Notes under the pieces: model-generated | The model's input: only the letters and a program-made list of their open reading frames with translations | Databases searched by the model: none | What the model was told of the DNA's origin: nothing | Part shown: positions 53,516-63,992 of the stretch, in pieces | Layout of the letters: each line of letters begins with the position of its first letter | Numbering within the stretch: position 1 is the first letter of the stretch | From: Natronoglycomyces albus | GTDB lineage: Bacteria; Actinomycetota; Actinomycetes; Mycobacteriales; Micromonosporaceae | Assembly: GCF_016925535.1 (NCBI RefSeq) | Contig: NZ_CP070496.1 | Span: forward strand, 1,550,001 to 1,614,000 | Direction: 5' to 3' | Length of the DNA stretch: 64,000 nt | Made by a program: the position numbers and the translations under genes

Positions 53516-53733
53516 GAGCCGACCATATTCGTGGCAATGTCCGCTAATCGAATGGCGAGTGGCGATCGCTCCGCGTGCCGCGAGCACCTCAGCGAGATCA
53601 GCTCGGCCCGGTCAACGGCCCGACTAGGATTGGTCATTGTCAGGTTCACCCCAGAGGTGACCGCGAGCCAGGTCGATGTTGAGTCAGGAACCACCCGCCC
53701 AGACTCGCTCGGGCATAACCCCATTGCTCCCAA
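53512..53733 (-). CDS. possible small ORF after the MBL gene
   Basis: 73 aa, GC-rich third positions, no recognised family. Its TAG stop is the complement of the stop of the preceding plus-strand gene (a shared CTAG). It starts 30 bases after the MBL hydrolase stop on the same strand. It could be a real small gene or chance. Confidence 0.3.
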   Translation of the reverse strand: MGAMGLCPSESGRVVPDSTSTWLAVTSGVNLTMTNPSRAVDRAELISLRCSRHAERSPLAIRLADIATNMVGS

Positions 53734-53763
53734 GCGGACAAGCTGCTCCCGCGAAAGAACCGA

Positions 53764-54432
53764 TCACCAGCCGCGTTTTTTCCAAAGAGGCAATTGCGGC
53801 CGCTCCGCTCCCAGCGTGGTGTCATTTCCGTGGCCCGGATAGACCCACGTGTCGTCGTCAGCGGCGTCAAACAACTTCGTCGTCACATCGCGAAACAACG
53901 TCTGAAAATCACGCGGATTCGTAGTTTTTCCCAAGCCCCCGGGAAACAAACTATCGCCAGTGAATAGATGGGAATGGCCCGCTGGGTCGTCGTATCGCAG
54001 CGCGATCGACCCTGGCGTGTGCCCCACTAGATGGATCACGCTCAGGCGGCAATGACCGACGGTGACGATGTCACCCTCGTCCAGCCGTTTCGTGACCACC
54101 GGAATGTGGCCAGCGTCCTCCCGGTGCGCCATTGACGCCGCCCCGGTGGCATCGACGACCGTTTGCAACGCTCGCACATGGTCCCAGTGCCGATGCGTCG
54201 TGACCACGGTTTTCAGTGGACCCCCTCCGTGATTGGGGTTGGTCACCTCGGTGAGAATCCGATCCGATTCATCGGCTGCGTCGATCAATAGCTGCTCTTT
54301 GGTTTTGCGGCATCGCAGCAGGTAACAGTTGTTTTTCATCGCCGAGACGGCGAACTTGGCGATGGTGAGATCTTGCAGTTGGCGCACGTCCGCGCGCTGG
54401 CCGGGTTCGACGACCCCCGTGTATGCGTTCAT
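53764..54432 (-). CDS. MBL-fold metallo-hydrolase
   Basis: 222 aa. Zinc ligands: 'THRHWDH' (near 100), His in 'GHTPGS' and Asp in 'TGDSLFPGG', and a final His in 'YPGHGNDTT'. This resembles glyoxalase-II-like or sulfur-dioxygenase-like members; the substrate is undecided. Divergent from uvrA, as in mycobacteria (Rv1637c type). Confidence 0.9.
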   Translation of the reverse strand: MNAYTGVVEPGQRADVRQLQDLTIAKFAVSAMKNNCYLLRCRKTKEQLLIDAADESDRILTEVTNPNHGGGPLKTVVTTHRHWDHVRALQTVVDATGAASMAHREDAGHIPVVTKRLDEGDIVTVGHCRLSVIHLVGHTPGSIALRYDDPAGHSHLFTGDSLFPGGLGKTTNPRDFQTLFRDVTTKLFDAADDDTWVYPGHGNDTTLGAERPQLPLWKKRGW

Positions 54433-54481
54433 GTCTCTAGCGTGACAAACGACGCGACAGCGCTCACACTCGACCGGGAAG

Positions 54482-54503
54482 TGTCACCGAGACGCGGTAA
54501 AGT
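54482..54503 (+). promoter_or_regulatory. PafBC-type promoter-like site upstream of uvrA
   Basis: TGTCACCG, eight bases, TAAAGT, the same pattern as at recA. It lies 213 bases before the uvrA ATG, so a long leader would be needed. The rest of the 54433-54715 spacer holds no gene. Confidence 0.45.
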
Positions 54504-54715
54504 GGGAGGTCGGTCAATGGTCTGCGCGGCCGCCTGGCCACGGCCACACACTTGTGCCCAAGCGGTACCTCGGCAGCGGCGCTCGCTGGAGGCGCGTTGA
54601 GGCAAGGCCATGACCGGGCGCACAATTCTATTGCTCTTACCTGGGGCGATGTCTCGAATGGGGCCTGTCGCCGGCGCGAATGTCATCCGATGTCACACCC
54701 AAAAGTTAAGGTCCA

Positions 54716-57607
54716 ATGGTGGCAACTAAGCAACGCAAGAACAACTCCCGATCTTCCTCACCGGTGCGCGGATCCGACCAGATGACGGTGCGGGGAGCCC
54801 GCGAGCACAACCTCAAAGGCGTGGACCTGGACCTTCCCCGCGATTCCCTGATCGTTTTCACCGGATTGTCCGGTTCGGGTAAGTCATCGTTGGCGTTCGA
54901 CACGATCTTTGCCGAGGGCCAACGTCGCTACGTGGAATCGCTGTCGGCCTATGCTCGTCAGTTTCTCGGTCAGATGGATAAACCCGATGTCGATTTCATC
55001 GAGGGGCTTTCCCCCGCGGTGTCGATTGATCAGAAGTCGACCTCCCGCAATCCGCGTTCGACAGTTGGCACCATAACCGAGATCTATGACTACCTGCGCC
55101 TTCTCTACGCGCGAATTGGAGTGCCCCACTGCCCTACGTGTGGGGAGTTGATCGGCCGCCAGTCACCGCAGCAGATCACCGACCAGATCATGGCTCTAGA
55201 GGCAGGCACACGCTTCCAGGTGCTCGCCCCGGTGGTGCGTGGGCGCAAAGGGGAGTTCGCCGACCTGTTCGCCGAGCTTCAGGCGCAAGGGTATGCCCGT
55301 GCTCGCGTCGACGGAGCAGTTCATAACCTCACCGACCCGCCAAAGCTGAAAAAGCAGGATAAACACGACATCGAAGTCGTGGTCGACCGTTTGGTCGTCA
55401 AGCCGACCATGCAGCAGCGGCTGACGGACTCCGTCGAGGCGGCGCTGAAACTAACCGACGGCGTGGTCGTGCTTGACTTCGTTGATATCGACGAACACAG
55501 TTCCCAGCGGCAGCGTCACTTCTCCGAGAAGCTCGCCTGCCCCAATGACCACCCGCTCATGCTCGATGAGCTGGAACCGCGCACGTTCTCGTTCAACAAC
55601 CCGTTTGGCGCCTGCCCCTCCTGTTACGGCCTGGGAGTTCGCAAAGAAGTCGACCCGGAACTGATTATTCGCGATTCGGAGCGCACCGTCGCCGAGGGCG
55701 CTCTTGCCCCGTGGTCGAGCAAAGGCATGGGCCAATACTTCACCTTCCAGATCGAGGCTGTGGGCCGGGAACTGGGCTTCGACGTGAACACGCCGTGGGA
55801 GCAGCTACCTCAGCGGGCGCAAGAAGCGATCTTGTACGGCTACGACCAGACCGTTGAAGTGCAGTACCGCAACCGCCGGGGGCGCCTGCGCACCTATGAC
55901 ACGACCTTCGAAGGCGCGATCCCGTGGGTGCAGCGCTTGCACCAAGAGACGGACTCCGAATGGCGACGGGCCGGGTATGAGCAATTCATGCGAGAGACCC
56001 CATGCAGCTCATGTCATGGAGCCCGTTTGAAACCCGAGACTCTCGCGGTCACGGTCAACGGCCTATCGATCGCTGAGATCTGCTCGATGTCGATCGCTGA
56101 ATGCGCCAAGGTGATCACCGATCTGTCGCTGTCGGACCGCGACGCCCATATCGCCGATCAGGTCGTCAAGGAGATCACCGCGCGTTTGCAATTCCTGCTA
56201 GACGTCGGCCTCGACTACCTGACTCTGGCACGCGCTGCGGGCAGCCTCTCCGGTGGTGAAGCGCAACGTATTCGCCTGGCGACCCAGATCGGCGCCGGTC
56301 TGGTCGGTGTTCTCTATGTTCTCGACGAGCCGTCCATCGGTTTGCATCAGCGGGACAACAACCGCCTCATCGCCACGCTGGAGCGGCTACGCGATCTTGG
56401 AAACACGCTCATCGTGGTTGAACACGATGAGGACACGATCAATGTGGCCGACTGGGTAGTGGACATTGGGCCGGGAGCGGGCGAACACGGTGGCAACATC
56501 GTGCATTCGGGTTCAGTTGAGGGACTGAAGAAGAACCGGGCTTCCCTGACCGGTGACTACCTGGCTGGGCGTCAGGCAATTGAGGTGCCCGAACAACGGC
56601 GTAAACCCACCAAGGGCCACCAGCTGGTCGTCAAGGGAGCTAAGGAAAACAACCTGCAAAACCTAGATGTGGCGTTCCCCCTCGGATGCATGGTGACGGT
56701 GACGGGGGTGTCTGGTTCCGGTAAATCAACGCTGGTCAACGACATCCTCTATAACTCATTGGCGCACCAGATCAATGGGGCCAAGGTTGTCGCCGGAAAA
56801 CACCGCTCGATCAAGGGAATGGACCTGGTTGACAAGGTCGTGGGAGTTGACCAGTCGCCCATCGGGCGTACCCCGCGATCCAACCCCGCCACCTATACCG
56901 GCGTGTTCGACAAGGTGCGAAAGCTGTTCTCGGAGACCCCGGAGTCGAAGGTGCGCGGCTGGGGGCCAGGTCGGTTCTCGTTCAACGTCAAAGGTGGCCG
57001 GTGTGAGGCGTGCAGCGGTGATGGCACCCTGAAGATCGAAATGAACTTCCTCCCCGATGTGTACGTGCCCTGTGAGGAGTGCGGTGGGGCGCGCTATAAC
57101 CGCGACACCCTTCAGGTTCGCTACCGTGGCAAGACGATCGCGGACGTGTTGGACATGTCGATTGCCGAGGCTGCCGAGTTCTTTGAGGCGATCCAGTCGA
57201 TTCACCGACACTTGAAAACCTTGGTGGACGTAGGTCTAGGTTACGTGCGCTTGGGGCAATCGGCGGTGACCCTGTCTGGAGGCGAAGCACAGCGGGTGAA
57301 GTTGGCCTCCGAACTACAGAAGCGTTCCACGGGTAAGACCGTCTACGTTCTCGACGAGCCGACAACGGGCCTGCACTTTGACGATGTGCGCAAGTTGCTG
57401 GCTGTCATACAGAGCTTGGCCGACAAGGGCAACACGGTCATCATCATCGAGCACAACCTAGACGTCATCAAGTCTTCCGACTGGATTTTGGATCTAGGGC
57501 CCGAAGGCGGTAATCGAGGCGGAACTCTGGTCGCTGCCGGAACCCCGGAAGACGTGGCGAAGGTCGAAGCAAGCCACACGGGCATGTATTTGAAGTCGCT
57601 GCTATAG
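54716..57607 (+). CDS. uvrA: excinuclease ABC subunit A
   Basis: 963 aa. Two ABC ATPase halves with Walker A 'GLSGSGKSS' (about 53-61) and 'GVSGSGKST' (about 660), signatures '[12 protein letters not shown]' and '[12 protein letters not shown]', and zinc fingers around 'CPNDHP...CPSC' and 'CEAC...CEEC'. Damage recognition in nucleotide excision repair. The ATG at 54716 is 22 codons before the conserved '[19 protein letters not shown]' start at 54782; either could be used. Probably damage-inducible (see promoter). Confidence 0.97.
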   Translation: MVATKQRKNNSRSSSPVRGSDQMTVRGAREHNLKGVDLDLPRDSLIVFTGLSGSGKSSLAFDTIFAEGQRRYVESLSAYARQFLGQMDKPDVDFIEGLSPAVSIDQKSTSRNPRSTVGTITEIYDYLRLLYARIGVPHCPTCGELIGRQSPQQITDQIMALEAGTRFQVLAPVVRGRKGEFADLFAELQAQGYARARVDGAVHNLTDPPKLKKQDKHDIEVVVDRLVVKPTMQQRLTDSVEAALKLTDGVVVLDFVDIDEHSSQRQRHFSEKLACPNDHPLMLDELEPRTFSFNNPFGACPSCYGLGVRKEVDPELIIRDSERTVAEGALAPWSSKGMGQYFTFQIEAVGRELGFDVNTPWEQLPQRAQEAILYGYDQTVEVQYRNRRGRLRTYDTTFEGAIPWVQRLHQETDSEWRRAGYEQFMRETPCSSCHGARLKPETLAVTVNGLSIAEICSMSIAECAKVITDLSLSDRDAHIADQVVKEITARLQFLLDVGLDYLTLARAAGSLSGGEAQRIRLATQIGAGLVGVLYVLDEPSIGLHQRDNNRLIATLERLRDLGNTLIVVEHDEDTINVADWVVDIGPGAGEHGGNIVHSGSVEGLKKNRASLTGDYLAGRQAIEVPEQRRKPTKGHQLVVKGAKENNLQNLDVAFPLGCMVTVTGVSGSGKSTLVNDILYNSLAHQINGAKVVAGKHRSIKGMDLVDKVVGVDQSPIGRTPRSNPATYTGVFDKVRKLFSETPESKVRGWGPGRFSFNVKGGRCEACSGDGTLKIEMNFLPDVYVPCEECGGARYNRDTLQVRYRGKTIADVLDMSIAEAAEFFEAIQSIHRHLKTLVDVGLGYVRLGQSAVTLSGGEAQRVKLASELQKRSTGKTVYVLDEPTTGLHFDDVRKLLAVIQSLADKGNTVIIIEHNLDVIKSSDWILDLGPEGGNRGGTLVAAGTPEDVAKVEASHTGMYLKSLL

Positions 57608-57664
57608 CCGCACCGCTGGCATGCCCTCTGCGAGGCCACGGACGTGCCTGATACTTGGAAACAC

Positions 57665-57710
57665 ACGATGGGGGTGGGCCGAGACTTCCGTCTCGGCCCA
57701 CCCCCATCGT
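57665..57710. terminator. terminator between convergent uvrA and sodA
   Basis: A perfect 21-bp stem (57665-57685 with 57690-57710) with a TTCC loop. It can serve both strands. Confidence 0.88.
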
Positions 57711-57762
57711 TGCCAGCGTGCGTGCGTCTCACCTAAGTCTTTCCGCACCCACGATCGCATTG

Positions 57763-58371
57763 CTAGGACGCGGCTCCGCGAGCCTCGTCAAAGCGGCGAG
57801 AAACATCGCGCCAGTCGACAACATCCCACAGACGCTCCACGTAGTCCGGACGGACGTTGCGGTACTGGAGGTAGTAGGCGTGCTCCCAGGCGTCGAAAAC
57901 CAAAAGCGGAGTGGCGTTCTGACCAACATTGCCGTGGTGGTCGTAAACCTGCTCCACCACCAGTCGCTGCGAGAGCGGCTCATAGGAGAGCACACCCCAG
58001 CCAGAGCCCTGCACACCAACGGTCGCAGCGGAAAGCTGCTTGGAGAACGCCTCGAAACTACCGAGGTGTTCATCGATGGCGGCGGCGAGCTCACCTTCGG
58101 GACGTCCCCCTCCATCGGGGGACAGGTTCTTCCAGAAGATCGAGTGCAGCACGTGGCCCGACAGGTTGAAAGCATAGGTCTTTTGCAGGCCTACCAGGCC
58201 CGAAAAATCGCCGTTCTCTCGCGCTTCGTCGATCTTCTCGAGAGTCGCGTTGGCGCCCTTGACGTACGTGGCGTGATGTTTGGAGTGGTGAAGTTCGAGG
58301 ATCTCGCCAGTCATGGCAGTCCTCAGCGCATCGTAGTCGTATTCCAGGTCAGGCAGCGTGTATACCGACAT
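57763..58371 (-). CDS. sodA: Fe/Mn superoxide dismutase
   Basis: 202 aa. Metal ligands His28 ('ELHHSKHH'), His76 ('HVLHSIFW'), Asp and His in '[13 protein letters not shown]'. '[11 protein letters not shown]' is the usual Trp segment. Cannot decide between Fe and Mn from sequence alone. GAGGAA ribosome site. No signal peptide, though actinobacterial forms may be exported. Confidence 0.95.
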   Translation of the reverse strand: MSVYTLPDLEYDYDALRTAMTGEILELHHSKHHATYVKGANATLEKIDEARENGDFSGLVGLQKTYAFNLSGHVLHSIFWKNLSPDGGGRPEGELAAAIDEHLGSFEAFSKQLSAATVGVQGSGWGVLSYEPLSQRLVVEQVYDHHGNVGQNATPLLVFDAWEHAYYLQYRNVRPDYVERLWDVVDWRDVSRRFDEARGAAS

Positions 58372-58515
58372 GGTTCCTCCTCATTCCCAAGCGGGTTCGG
58401 TCTTGCCCTTCAGAAGGCTATCGCCACCATCTTCTCTCGACAAACATTGCCCGTCGCGTGGCGTCCGCCAAAGTCTCATGGTGGGCGCGCCTTACTGCGG
58501 TTTTGAGCTGGCAGT

Positions 58516-59274
58516 GTGAGAATCATTGGCGTGATTGCAGGATTGGCCCTCACCGCCGCACTATTGGCCAGCCCAGGTCTAAGGTGGACTGTGTTGATGG
58601 CGACGAATCGCGCCCCAAATGCGTATGCGCTCACTGCTCTCACGTGTACGGCGGTACTGATCACCGTTGCTCAGGCTATCAACCTCTGGCATGCGATGGC
58701 CCTGTTTCTCGTTATCGCGGTCGGCGTCGCCGCTGGTTGGATCGACGCCTATGAACACAGGCTCCCCGATGTGCTTATCGTGCCGACGTATCCGCTCGTG
58801 GGCGCGCTACTTCTCGCCGGAGCCAGCCCGCCGGTAATCGTGCGCGCCGCAGTGTGTGCCGCTGCGGCCTGGGCGATTTTCTCGCTGGCCGTTCTAGCTG
58901 GTCATATGGGGTTCGGCGATGTCAAACTGGCAGGGCTCTTGGCGATGGTGCTGGGCTGGGGCAGCTGGGAATCCGCGGTAGTCGCCTTCGTGGCCGCGTC
59001 CGTGGCCGGTGGCCTCTATGCGGTGACGTTGTTTCTTCGAGGTCGAGGCGCCCAGAGATTCGCCTTCGGCCCGGCTCTGCTGCTAGGCGGCTTGACGGCG
59101 CTAGTGGTGGTTTTAGTCCCTGCGGGTGAGAACATCGGTGGCCTCGCAGGGAGGAAAACCGAACCTTCTTCCTCTAACATCCGCCCGCTCCACGATGCTG
59201 CGACGACCCGGGTAAACCGACGCGGCCACAGCATTGCCGACATCGTGGAGCGCGGGACCGGCAATGATTTGTAA
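58516..59274 (+). CDS. A24 prepilin-peptidase-like membrane protein
   Basis: 252 aa, about six membrane helices. The two catalytic Asp motifs of type IV leader peptidases are present: 'AGWIDAYEHRLPD' and 'GFGDVKLAG'. The N-terminal methylase domain is absent, as in the TadV-like group. It regularly lies in the actinobacterial aro cluster without any evident link to shikimate chemistry. GTG at 58516; the tail (215-252) is unlike relatives and may be disordered. Confidence 0.85.
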   Translation: MRIIGVIAGLALTAALLASPGLRWTVLMATNRAPNAYALTALTCTAVLITVAQAINLWHAMALFLVIAVGVAAGWIDAYEHRLPDVLIVPTYPLVGALLLAGASPPVIVRAAVCAAAAWAIFSLAVLAGHMGFGDVKLAGLLAMVLGWGSWESAVVAFVAASVAGGLYAVTLFLRGRGAQRFAFGPALLLGGLTALVVVLVPAGENIGGLAGRKTEPSSSNIRPLHDAATTRVNRRGHSIADIVERGTGNDL

Positions 59275-59336
59275 TTATGTGAGACAACGGCCTCACCTCG
59301 CACAGTCACCATTGGTTGTCGTGACAGAATTAGGGC

Positions 59337-60548
59337 GTGTTGCGATGGATGACAGCTGGAGAATCACATGGCCCGGCCCTGGTAGCCGTCATTGACGGCC
59401 TGCCCGCCGGAGTAGAACTCACCACCGACGCGGTCACCGCCGAACTGGCGCGCCGACGACTCGGATACGGGCGAGGTGCCCGTATGAAGTTCGAACAGGA
59501 CGAGGTCACCTTCATAGGCGGTGTCCGCCACGGCCGGACGCTCGGCTCACCCGTAGCGATCGAAGTCGGCAACACCGAATGGCCAAAGTGGGAAAAGGTC
59601 ATGGCCGCCGACCCCGTCGACCCCGCCGAGCTGGAGGGGCTGGCTCGCAATGCGCCTTTGACCCGTCCCCGACCTGGCCACGCGGACCTGGCCGGGATGC
59701 AGAAATATCATCACCACGACGCCCGGCCCATCCTCGAGCGTGCCTCGGCCCGTGAGACCGCCGCTCGCGTCGCCACTGGAACCGCCGCCAAAGCCTTCCT
59801 AGCGCAAGCGCTAGACGTGGCGATCGTCTCGCATGTCATCCGCCTCGGTTCCATATCCGCCAAACCCGGACTCGTTCCAACGCCAGCTGACGCCGAAACA
59901 GTGGACGCCGACCCGTTGCGCTGTATGGACCCGGAGGCCTCGGCACGCATGGTCGCGGAAGTCGACGCCGCCAAAAAGGACTCCGACACCCTCGGCGGAG
60001 TCGTGGAAGTCCTCGCCTACGGTCTACCTCCAGGGTTGGGCAGTCACGTCCAATGGGACCGCAAGCTCGACGCACGGCTGGCCGCCGCCCTCATGTCGAT
60101 TCAGTCAGTCAAAGGGGTCGAAATCGGCGATGGCTTTACCCAGGCTGTTTCGCGCGGCTCGGTTGCCCATGACGAAATCGTCCCCGGGCCCGAGCACGTC
60201 GAACGGCTCACCGACCGCGCCGGCGGCCTGGAGGGTGGCATTACCACCGGGCAGCCGCTGCGAATCCGTGCCGCGCTCAAACCCATCTCATCGCTGACGC
60301 GCCCCCTGCGCACCATTGACATCACCGACGGGGGCGCCGCTGAGGCGATCAACCAGCGGTCCGATGTCTGTGCCGTTCCCGCTGGAGCCGTCGTCGCCGA
60401 AACCATGGTGGCACTGGTGCTCGCCGAAGCCGCGCTGGAAAAATTCGGCGGTGATTCCCTGGGCGAATCGCGCCGCAACCGCGACGCCTACCTCGACAAC
60501 TTGATGGTGAAGTTATGCCAACCGACATCGAGCTTCCTGGCCCCATAG
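59337..60548 (+). CDS. aroC: chorismate synthase
   Basis: 403 aa. Converts EPSP to chorismate using reduced FMN. Signatures 'GESHGPALV', '[13 protein letters not shown]', '[12 protein letters not shown]', '[20 protein letters not shown]' region and '[10 protein letters not shown]'. GTG at 59337 (or the next TTG). It overlaps the aroK-aroB fusion by 34 bases. Confidence 0.97.
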   Translation: MLRWMTAGESHGPALVAVIDGLPAGVELTTDAVTAELARRRLGYGRGARMKFEQDEVTFIGGVRHGRTLGSPVAIEVGNTEWPKWEKVMAADPVDPAELEGLARNAPLTRPRPGHADLAGMQKYHHHDARPILERASARETAARVATGTAAKAFLAQALDVAIVSHVIRLGSISAKPGLVPTPADAETVDADPLRCMDPEASARMVAEVDAAKKDSDTLGGVVEVLAYGLPPGLGSHVQWDRKLDARLAAALMSIQSVKGVEIGDGFTQAVSRGSVAHDEIVPGPEHVERLTDRAGGLEGGITTGQPLRIRAALKPISSLTRPLRTIDITDGGAAEAINQRSDVCAVPAGAVVAETMVALVLAEAALEKFGGDSLGESRRNRDAYLDNLMVKLCQPTSSFLAP

Positions 60549-62089
60549 TCGTCGTTGGGCCGCCCGGAGCAGGAAAAACCACGGTCGGACAGGCATTGGC
60601 CGCCCATCTGGGCATGGAGTTTCGCGACACCGACGCCGATATTGTCGCCACAGCGGGCAAGCCAATCTCCGATATTTTCGTCGATGACGGTGAGGAGCAT
60701 TTCCGGGCCCTGGAACGTGAGGCTGTCGCCGTAGCGGTGGCCGAGCACCAGGGAGTGGTCGCGCTCGGAGGTGGGGCCGTCCTCTCCGAAGCCACGCGCG
60801 CCCTTCTTGCCAACGTCACTGTCGTCTACTTGGATGTCGACTTGTCCGAGGCGGTCAAGCGGGTGGAGTTGGATCGAGGACGTCCGCTCTTGGCGGTCAA
60901 CCCACGCGCGACCCTGCGAGGGCTGCTCGAACAGCGTCGCCCGCTTTACCGAGAGGTCGCGACCTTGGAGGTCGACACCACAGGCCGGGAAGTGGCCGAC
61001 CTCGTCGCCCAGATTTCGGCGGCGGTGGCTCGCCGCCGGGTCGATGTCGGTGGTGAACAGCCCTACCCTGTCATTATTGGTCCGGGGGGCTCCTCGGACA
61101 TCATCGAGTACCTGGGCCAGGCCACGCGCGTTGCGATCGTCTACACGGCCTCGGTTTCCGAGCGTGCCGAGTTGGTCGCCCGTGCGGTCAACTCGCGGGT
61201 GGCCCCGGTAATGCTGGAAGTGCCCGACGCTGAGGACGGTAAGACCATCGCCATTGCCCAGCAGTGCTGGGAGGCGCTGGGGACGGAGGGTTTCACCCGC
61301 TCTGACCTCATCATTGGCGTTGGTGGGGGAGCGGTCACCGACCTGGCTGGTTTTGTCGCCGCCAGTTGGTTGCGCGGGGTAGCCGTTGTTCACGTTCCTA
61401 CTTCCCTGTTGGGCATGGTCGACGCTGCCGTCGGCGGCAAGACTGGTGTGAATACTTCCGCGGGTAAGAATCTCGTCGGCGCCTTCCATCCGCCCCGGGC
61501 GGTCCTTTGCGACACCGATAGCCTCCTCACCCTGCCCACGCCTGATCTCGCGGCCGGGTTGGCCGAGGTGGTCAAGGCCGGTTTCATATCTGACCCGCGC
61601 ATTCTTGACCTCATCGAGGCCGATCCGAAGGCTGCGCTGGACCCGGGCAACGCGGTGATGGCGGAGCTCATCGAACGAGCGATTGCCGTGAAAGCCCGAG
61701 TGGTCGAGGCCGATCTGCGTGAGGGTGGCCTGCGCGCGATCCTCAACTATGGGCACACCTTCGCCCATGCGATCGAAAAGGTGGAGAACTATCGGTGGCG
61801 GCACGGAGACGCGGTCGCGGTGGGCATGGTTTACGCGGCGCACCTGGGTGCGCTGACCGGCCGCGCCGACTTGGTCGAACGTACGACATCGGTACTGTCG
61901 GCCTTGGGCCTTCCGGTCTCCTACCAGGGCGGACGCTGGGATGACCTGTCCGAGGCGATGCGGATTGACAAAAAGGCACTCGGTTCCACGCTCAGGTTCG
62001 TGTTGCTTGAGGATCTTGCCGCGCCGGTGATCGTCGCTGATGTGAGTGCCGAGCACAGAGCCGCCGCGTATGAGAGGGTGAGCGAATGA
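60515..62089 (+). CDS. fused shikimate kinase / 3-dehydroquinate synthase
   Basis: 524 aa. Residues 1-170 are a shikimate kinase: Walker A 'GPPGAGKTT' (15-23), 'DTDADI', 'GGGAVL', lid 'RPLL' and 'RRPLY'. Residues about 178-524 are a 3-dehydroquinate synthase: '[18 protein letters not shown]', '[18 protein letters not shown]', zinc residues in '[21 protein letters not shown]' and 'HGDAV'. Both active sites look complete. In most relatives these are two adjacent genes, aroK and aroB. No stop or frameshift lies between them, and the linker is about ten residues ('AARRR..GGEQP' region). Steps 2 and 5 of the shikimate pathway. Confidence 0.95.
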   Translation: MPTDIELPGPIVVVGPPGAGKTTVGQALAAHLGMEFRDTDADIVATAGKPISDIFVDDGEEHFRALEREAVAVAVAEHQGVVALGGGAVLSEATRALLANVTVVYLDVDLSEAVKRVELDRGRPLLAVNPRATLRGLLEQRRPLYREVATLEVDTTGREVADLVAQISAAVARRRVDVGGEQPYPVIIGPGGSSDIIEYLGQATRVAIVYTASVSERAELVARAVNSRVAPVMLEVPDAEDGKTIAIAQQCWEALGTEGFTRSDLIIGVGGGAVTDLAGFVAASWLRGVAVVHVPTSLLGMVDAAVGGKTGVNTSAGKNLVGAFHPPRAVLCDTDSLLTLPTPDLAAGLAEVVKAGFISDPRILDLIEADPKAALDPGNAVMAELIERAIAVKARVVEADLREGGLRAILNYGHTFAHAIEKVENYRWRHGDAVAVGMVYAAHLGALTGRADLVERTTSVLSALGLPVSYQGGRWDDLSEAMRIDKKALGSTLRFVLLEDLAAPVIVADVSAEHRAAAYERVSE

Positions 62090-62532
62090 AAGTGCTTGTT
62101 CTCGGTGGACCTAACCTGAATCGTCTCGGTACTCGCCAACCAGCGGTATACGGATCGCAAACTCATTCCGACCTTGAGAAGCTCTGCGTTGAGACGGGCA
62201 AGCGGCTCGACTTGGAAGTCGATGTCCGCCAAACGAACCATGAAGGCGAACTGCTGGAATGGTTGCACGAGGCCGCCGATGAACATACGCCTGTGGTCCT
62301 CAACGCCGCTGCCTGGACCCACACCTCCGTCGCGGTTGGCGACGCCTGCGCCCAATTGCGCGCGCCCCTGATCGAAGTACACATTTCCAATGTTTATCAG
62401 CGTGAATCATTCCGGCACCACTCCTACGTGTCGGCCCACGCAGTCGGGGTCATCGCAGGTCTTGGTTTCGCCGGATACACCGCGGCCTTGGAATTCCTCG
62501 GTGCGCAACTGGCCACAGGCGACGCCTCCTGA
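62086..62532 (+). CDS. aroQ: type II 3-dehydroquinate dehydratase
   Basis: 148 aa. Active-site features: '[16 protein letters not shown]' (Arg, Tyr), Asn in '[10 protein letters not shown]', His in 'EVHISN', Arg in 'QRESFRHHS'. The usual 'NPGAYTHTS' is 'NAAAWTHTS', and the following Arg-Asp is Gly-Asp. Overlaps the fused gene by four bases (ATGA). Confidence 0.94.
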   Translation: MKVLVLGGPNLNRLGTRQPAVYGSQTHSDLEKLCVETGKRLDLEVDVRQTNHEGELLEWLHEAADEHTPVVLNAAAWTHTSVAVGDACAQLRAPLIEVHISNVYQRESFRHHSYVSAHAVGVIAGLGFAGYTAALEFLGAQLATGDAS

Positions 62533-62677
62533 GGACAGCCGAGACCAGGCCGGTAGGTACCATCAGTGGTTGGTACTGCGGTACTCCATCCCGAAAAGCG
62601 CGCAATTGTCGCGCCCAGCGGGCGCATGGGTACCCCACCGACTAACAGTCTCATCGATCGAAAGTGAATCACGGCGC

Positions 62678-63235
62678 ATGGCCACCACGAACGACTTGAA
62701 AAACGGCATGGTCTTGAACCTGGACAAAGTCCTGTGGCAGGTTCTGGAGTTCCAGCACGTCAAGCCCGGTAAAGGCCCGGCCTTCGTGCGCACGAAGCTG
62801 AAGAACGTCCTGTCGGGAAAGATCGTCGACAAGACTTTTAACGCGGGCACCAAGGTTGAGACCGCCACGGTCGACCGCCGCACAATGCAGTACCTCTACC
62901 GCGACGGCGAAGACTACATCTTCATGGACATGGAGACCTACGACCAGATTCCGCTCACCCCGGCGTTGGTCGCAGATGCCGCCAACTACTTGCTGGAGAA
63001 CTCCGAGGCGACCGTCTCCGTTCACGAGGGCAACCCGCTTTTCGTGGAACTGGGCGCGTCGGTGGAGTTGGAAGTAACCGAGACTGAGCCGGGCCTCCAA
63101 GGTGACCGCTCCTCGGCTGGGACGAAGCCCGCCACCGTGGAAACTGGTGCGTCGGTGCAGGTGCCTCTATTCGTCAACGTGGGCGACCGGATCAAGGTCG
63201 ACACCCGCGAGGGCAAATACTTGTCGCGGGCGTAG
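62678..63235 (+). CDS. efp: translation elongation factor P
   Basis: 185 aa, three beta-barrel domains. The loop that reaches the peptidyl-transferase centre is 'KPGKGPAFV', tip residue Lys32. EF-P rescues ribosomes stalled at polyproline. The ATG at 62678 gives the standard N-terminus ([10 protein letters not shown]); the frame is open further upstream but without support. Typical aroQ-efp-nusB order. Confidence 0.97.
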   Translation: MATTNDLKNGMVLNLDKVLWQVLEFQHVKPGKGPAFVRTKLKNVLSGKIVDKTFNAGTKVETATVDRRTMQYLYRDGEDYIFMDMETYDQIPLTPALVADAANYLLENSEATVSVHEGNPLFVELGASVELEVTETEPGLQGDRSSAGTKPATVETGASVQVPLFVNVGDRIKVDTREGKYLSRA

Positions 63236-63243
63236 GGGCCTCA

Positions 63244-63945
63244 GTGGAAAAGAAAGCGCAGCATCCGACCTTGTCGGCACGTACTCGTTGGCGTATGCGG
63301 GCCGTGGAGATTTTGTACGAAGCCGAGTCTCGCTCGGCCGAAGTGGCAAAGGTACTCACGGAGCGGGCCGACCGTATGGCAGCCGATCCGGACGGAGTCC
63401 AGCAGCTGCCGCCTTATGCGGTGACTCTCGCCCGTGGCGTCGATGAGCACCGTCTTGAGCTTGACCAGATTTTGAACTCTGCCTCGCAAGGCTGGTCCGT
63501 GGCGCGAATGGCTCCGGTGGACCGTAATGTCCTGCGAGTGGGTCTGTTCGAGATCCGACATGTTGACGAGGTGGATACTCCCGTGGCGATCAAAGAGGCC
63601 ATGAAGGTGGCTTCGACGATCGGTTCGACGGACGACCCTTCCTTTGTCAATGGCGTCTTGCATAGGGCCCAGTTCATTGACTATGTCGAAGATCCCGAGC
63701 CCGCTGGTGACGTGCCGAAGGTCGAACCGGTCTTGGATGAGGAAACTCCCGGTGCGGACGAGCCAACGGTGTCGGCGATCCTCGATGAGGAAGTATCACC
63801 GGAGTTGAAGGCTGAAGGGGATCATGTGTCGGCCGCCGGCAGTTCCTCTGCGGACGGTTTCGAGGACGATTTCGAGTTCGACACTGATATTGACCTGGGA
63901 GACTTCCACGGCGAGTCTCGCGATAGTGATCGCGACGACCGCTAG
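63244..63945 (+). CDS. nusB: NusB transcription antitermination factor with acidic tail
   Basis: 233 aa. Residues 1-142 are NusB ('RTRWRMRAVEILYEAE', 'PVDRNVLRVGLFEI', 'IKEAMKVAS', 'FVNGVLHRA'). About 90 residues follow that are acidic and low-complexity ('EDDFEFDTDIDLGDF'). NusB with NusE binds boxA in rRNA leaders. GTG at 63244, nine bases after efp, so the two are cotranscribed. Confidence 0.94.
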   Translation: MEKKAQHPTLSARTRWRMRAVEILYEAESRSAEVAKVLTERADRMAADPDGVQQLPPYAVTLARGVDEHRLELDQILNSASQGWSVARMAPVDRNVLRVGLFEIRHVDEVDTPVAIKEAMKVASTIGSTDDPSFVNGVLHRAQFIDYVEDPEPAGDVPKVEPVLDEETPGADEPTVSAILDEEVSPELKAEGDHVSAAGSSSADGFEDDFEFDTDIDLGDFHGESRDSDRDDR

Positions 63946-63956
63946 TTGTGTAAAGC

Positions 63957-63992
63957 GGGGCCGGGCCGCAGATTGCTCTGCGGCCCGGCCCC
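63957..63992 (+). terminator. terminator of the aro-efp-nusB operon
   Basis: A perfect 16-bp stem (63957-63972 with 63977-63992) with a TTGC loop, starting 12 bases after the nusB stop. Confidence 0.85.

Noticed and set aside
60488-62056. 522-codon minus-strand open frame opposite the aroK-aroB fusion
   Set aside because: It is the complement of a clearly coding GC-rich gene; its protein is Arg/His/Gln-rich with no family features.
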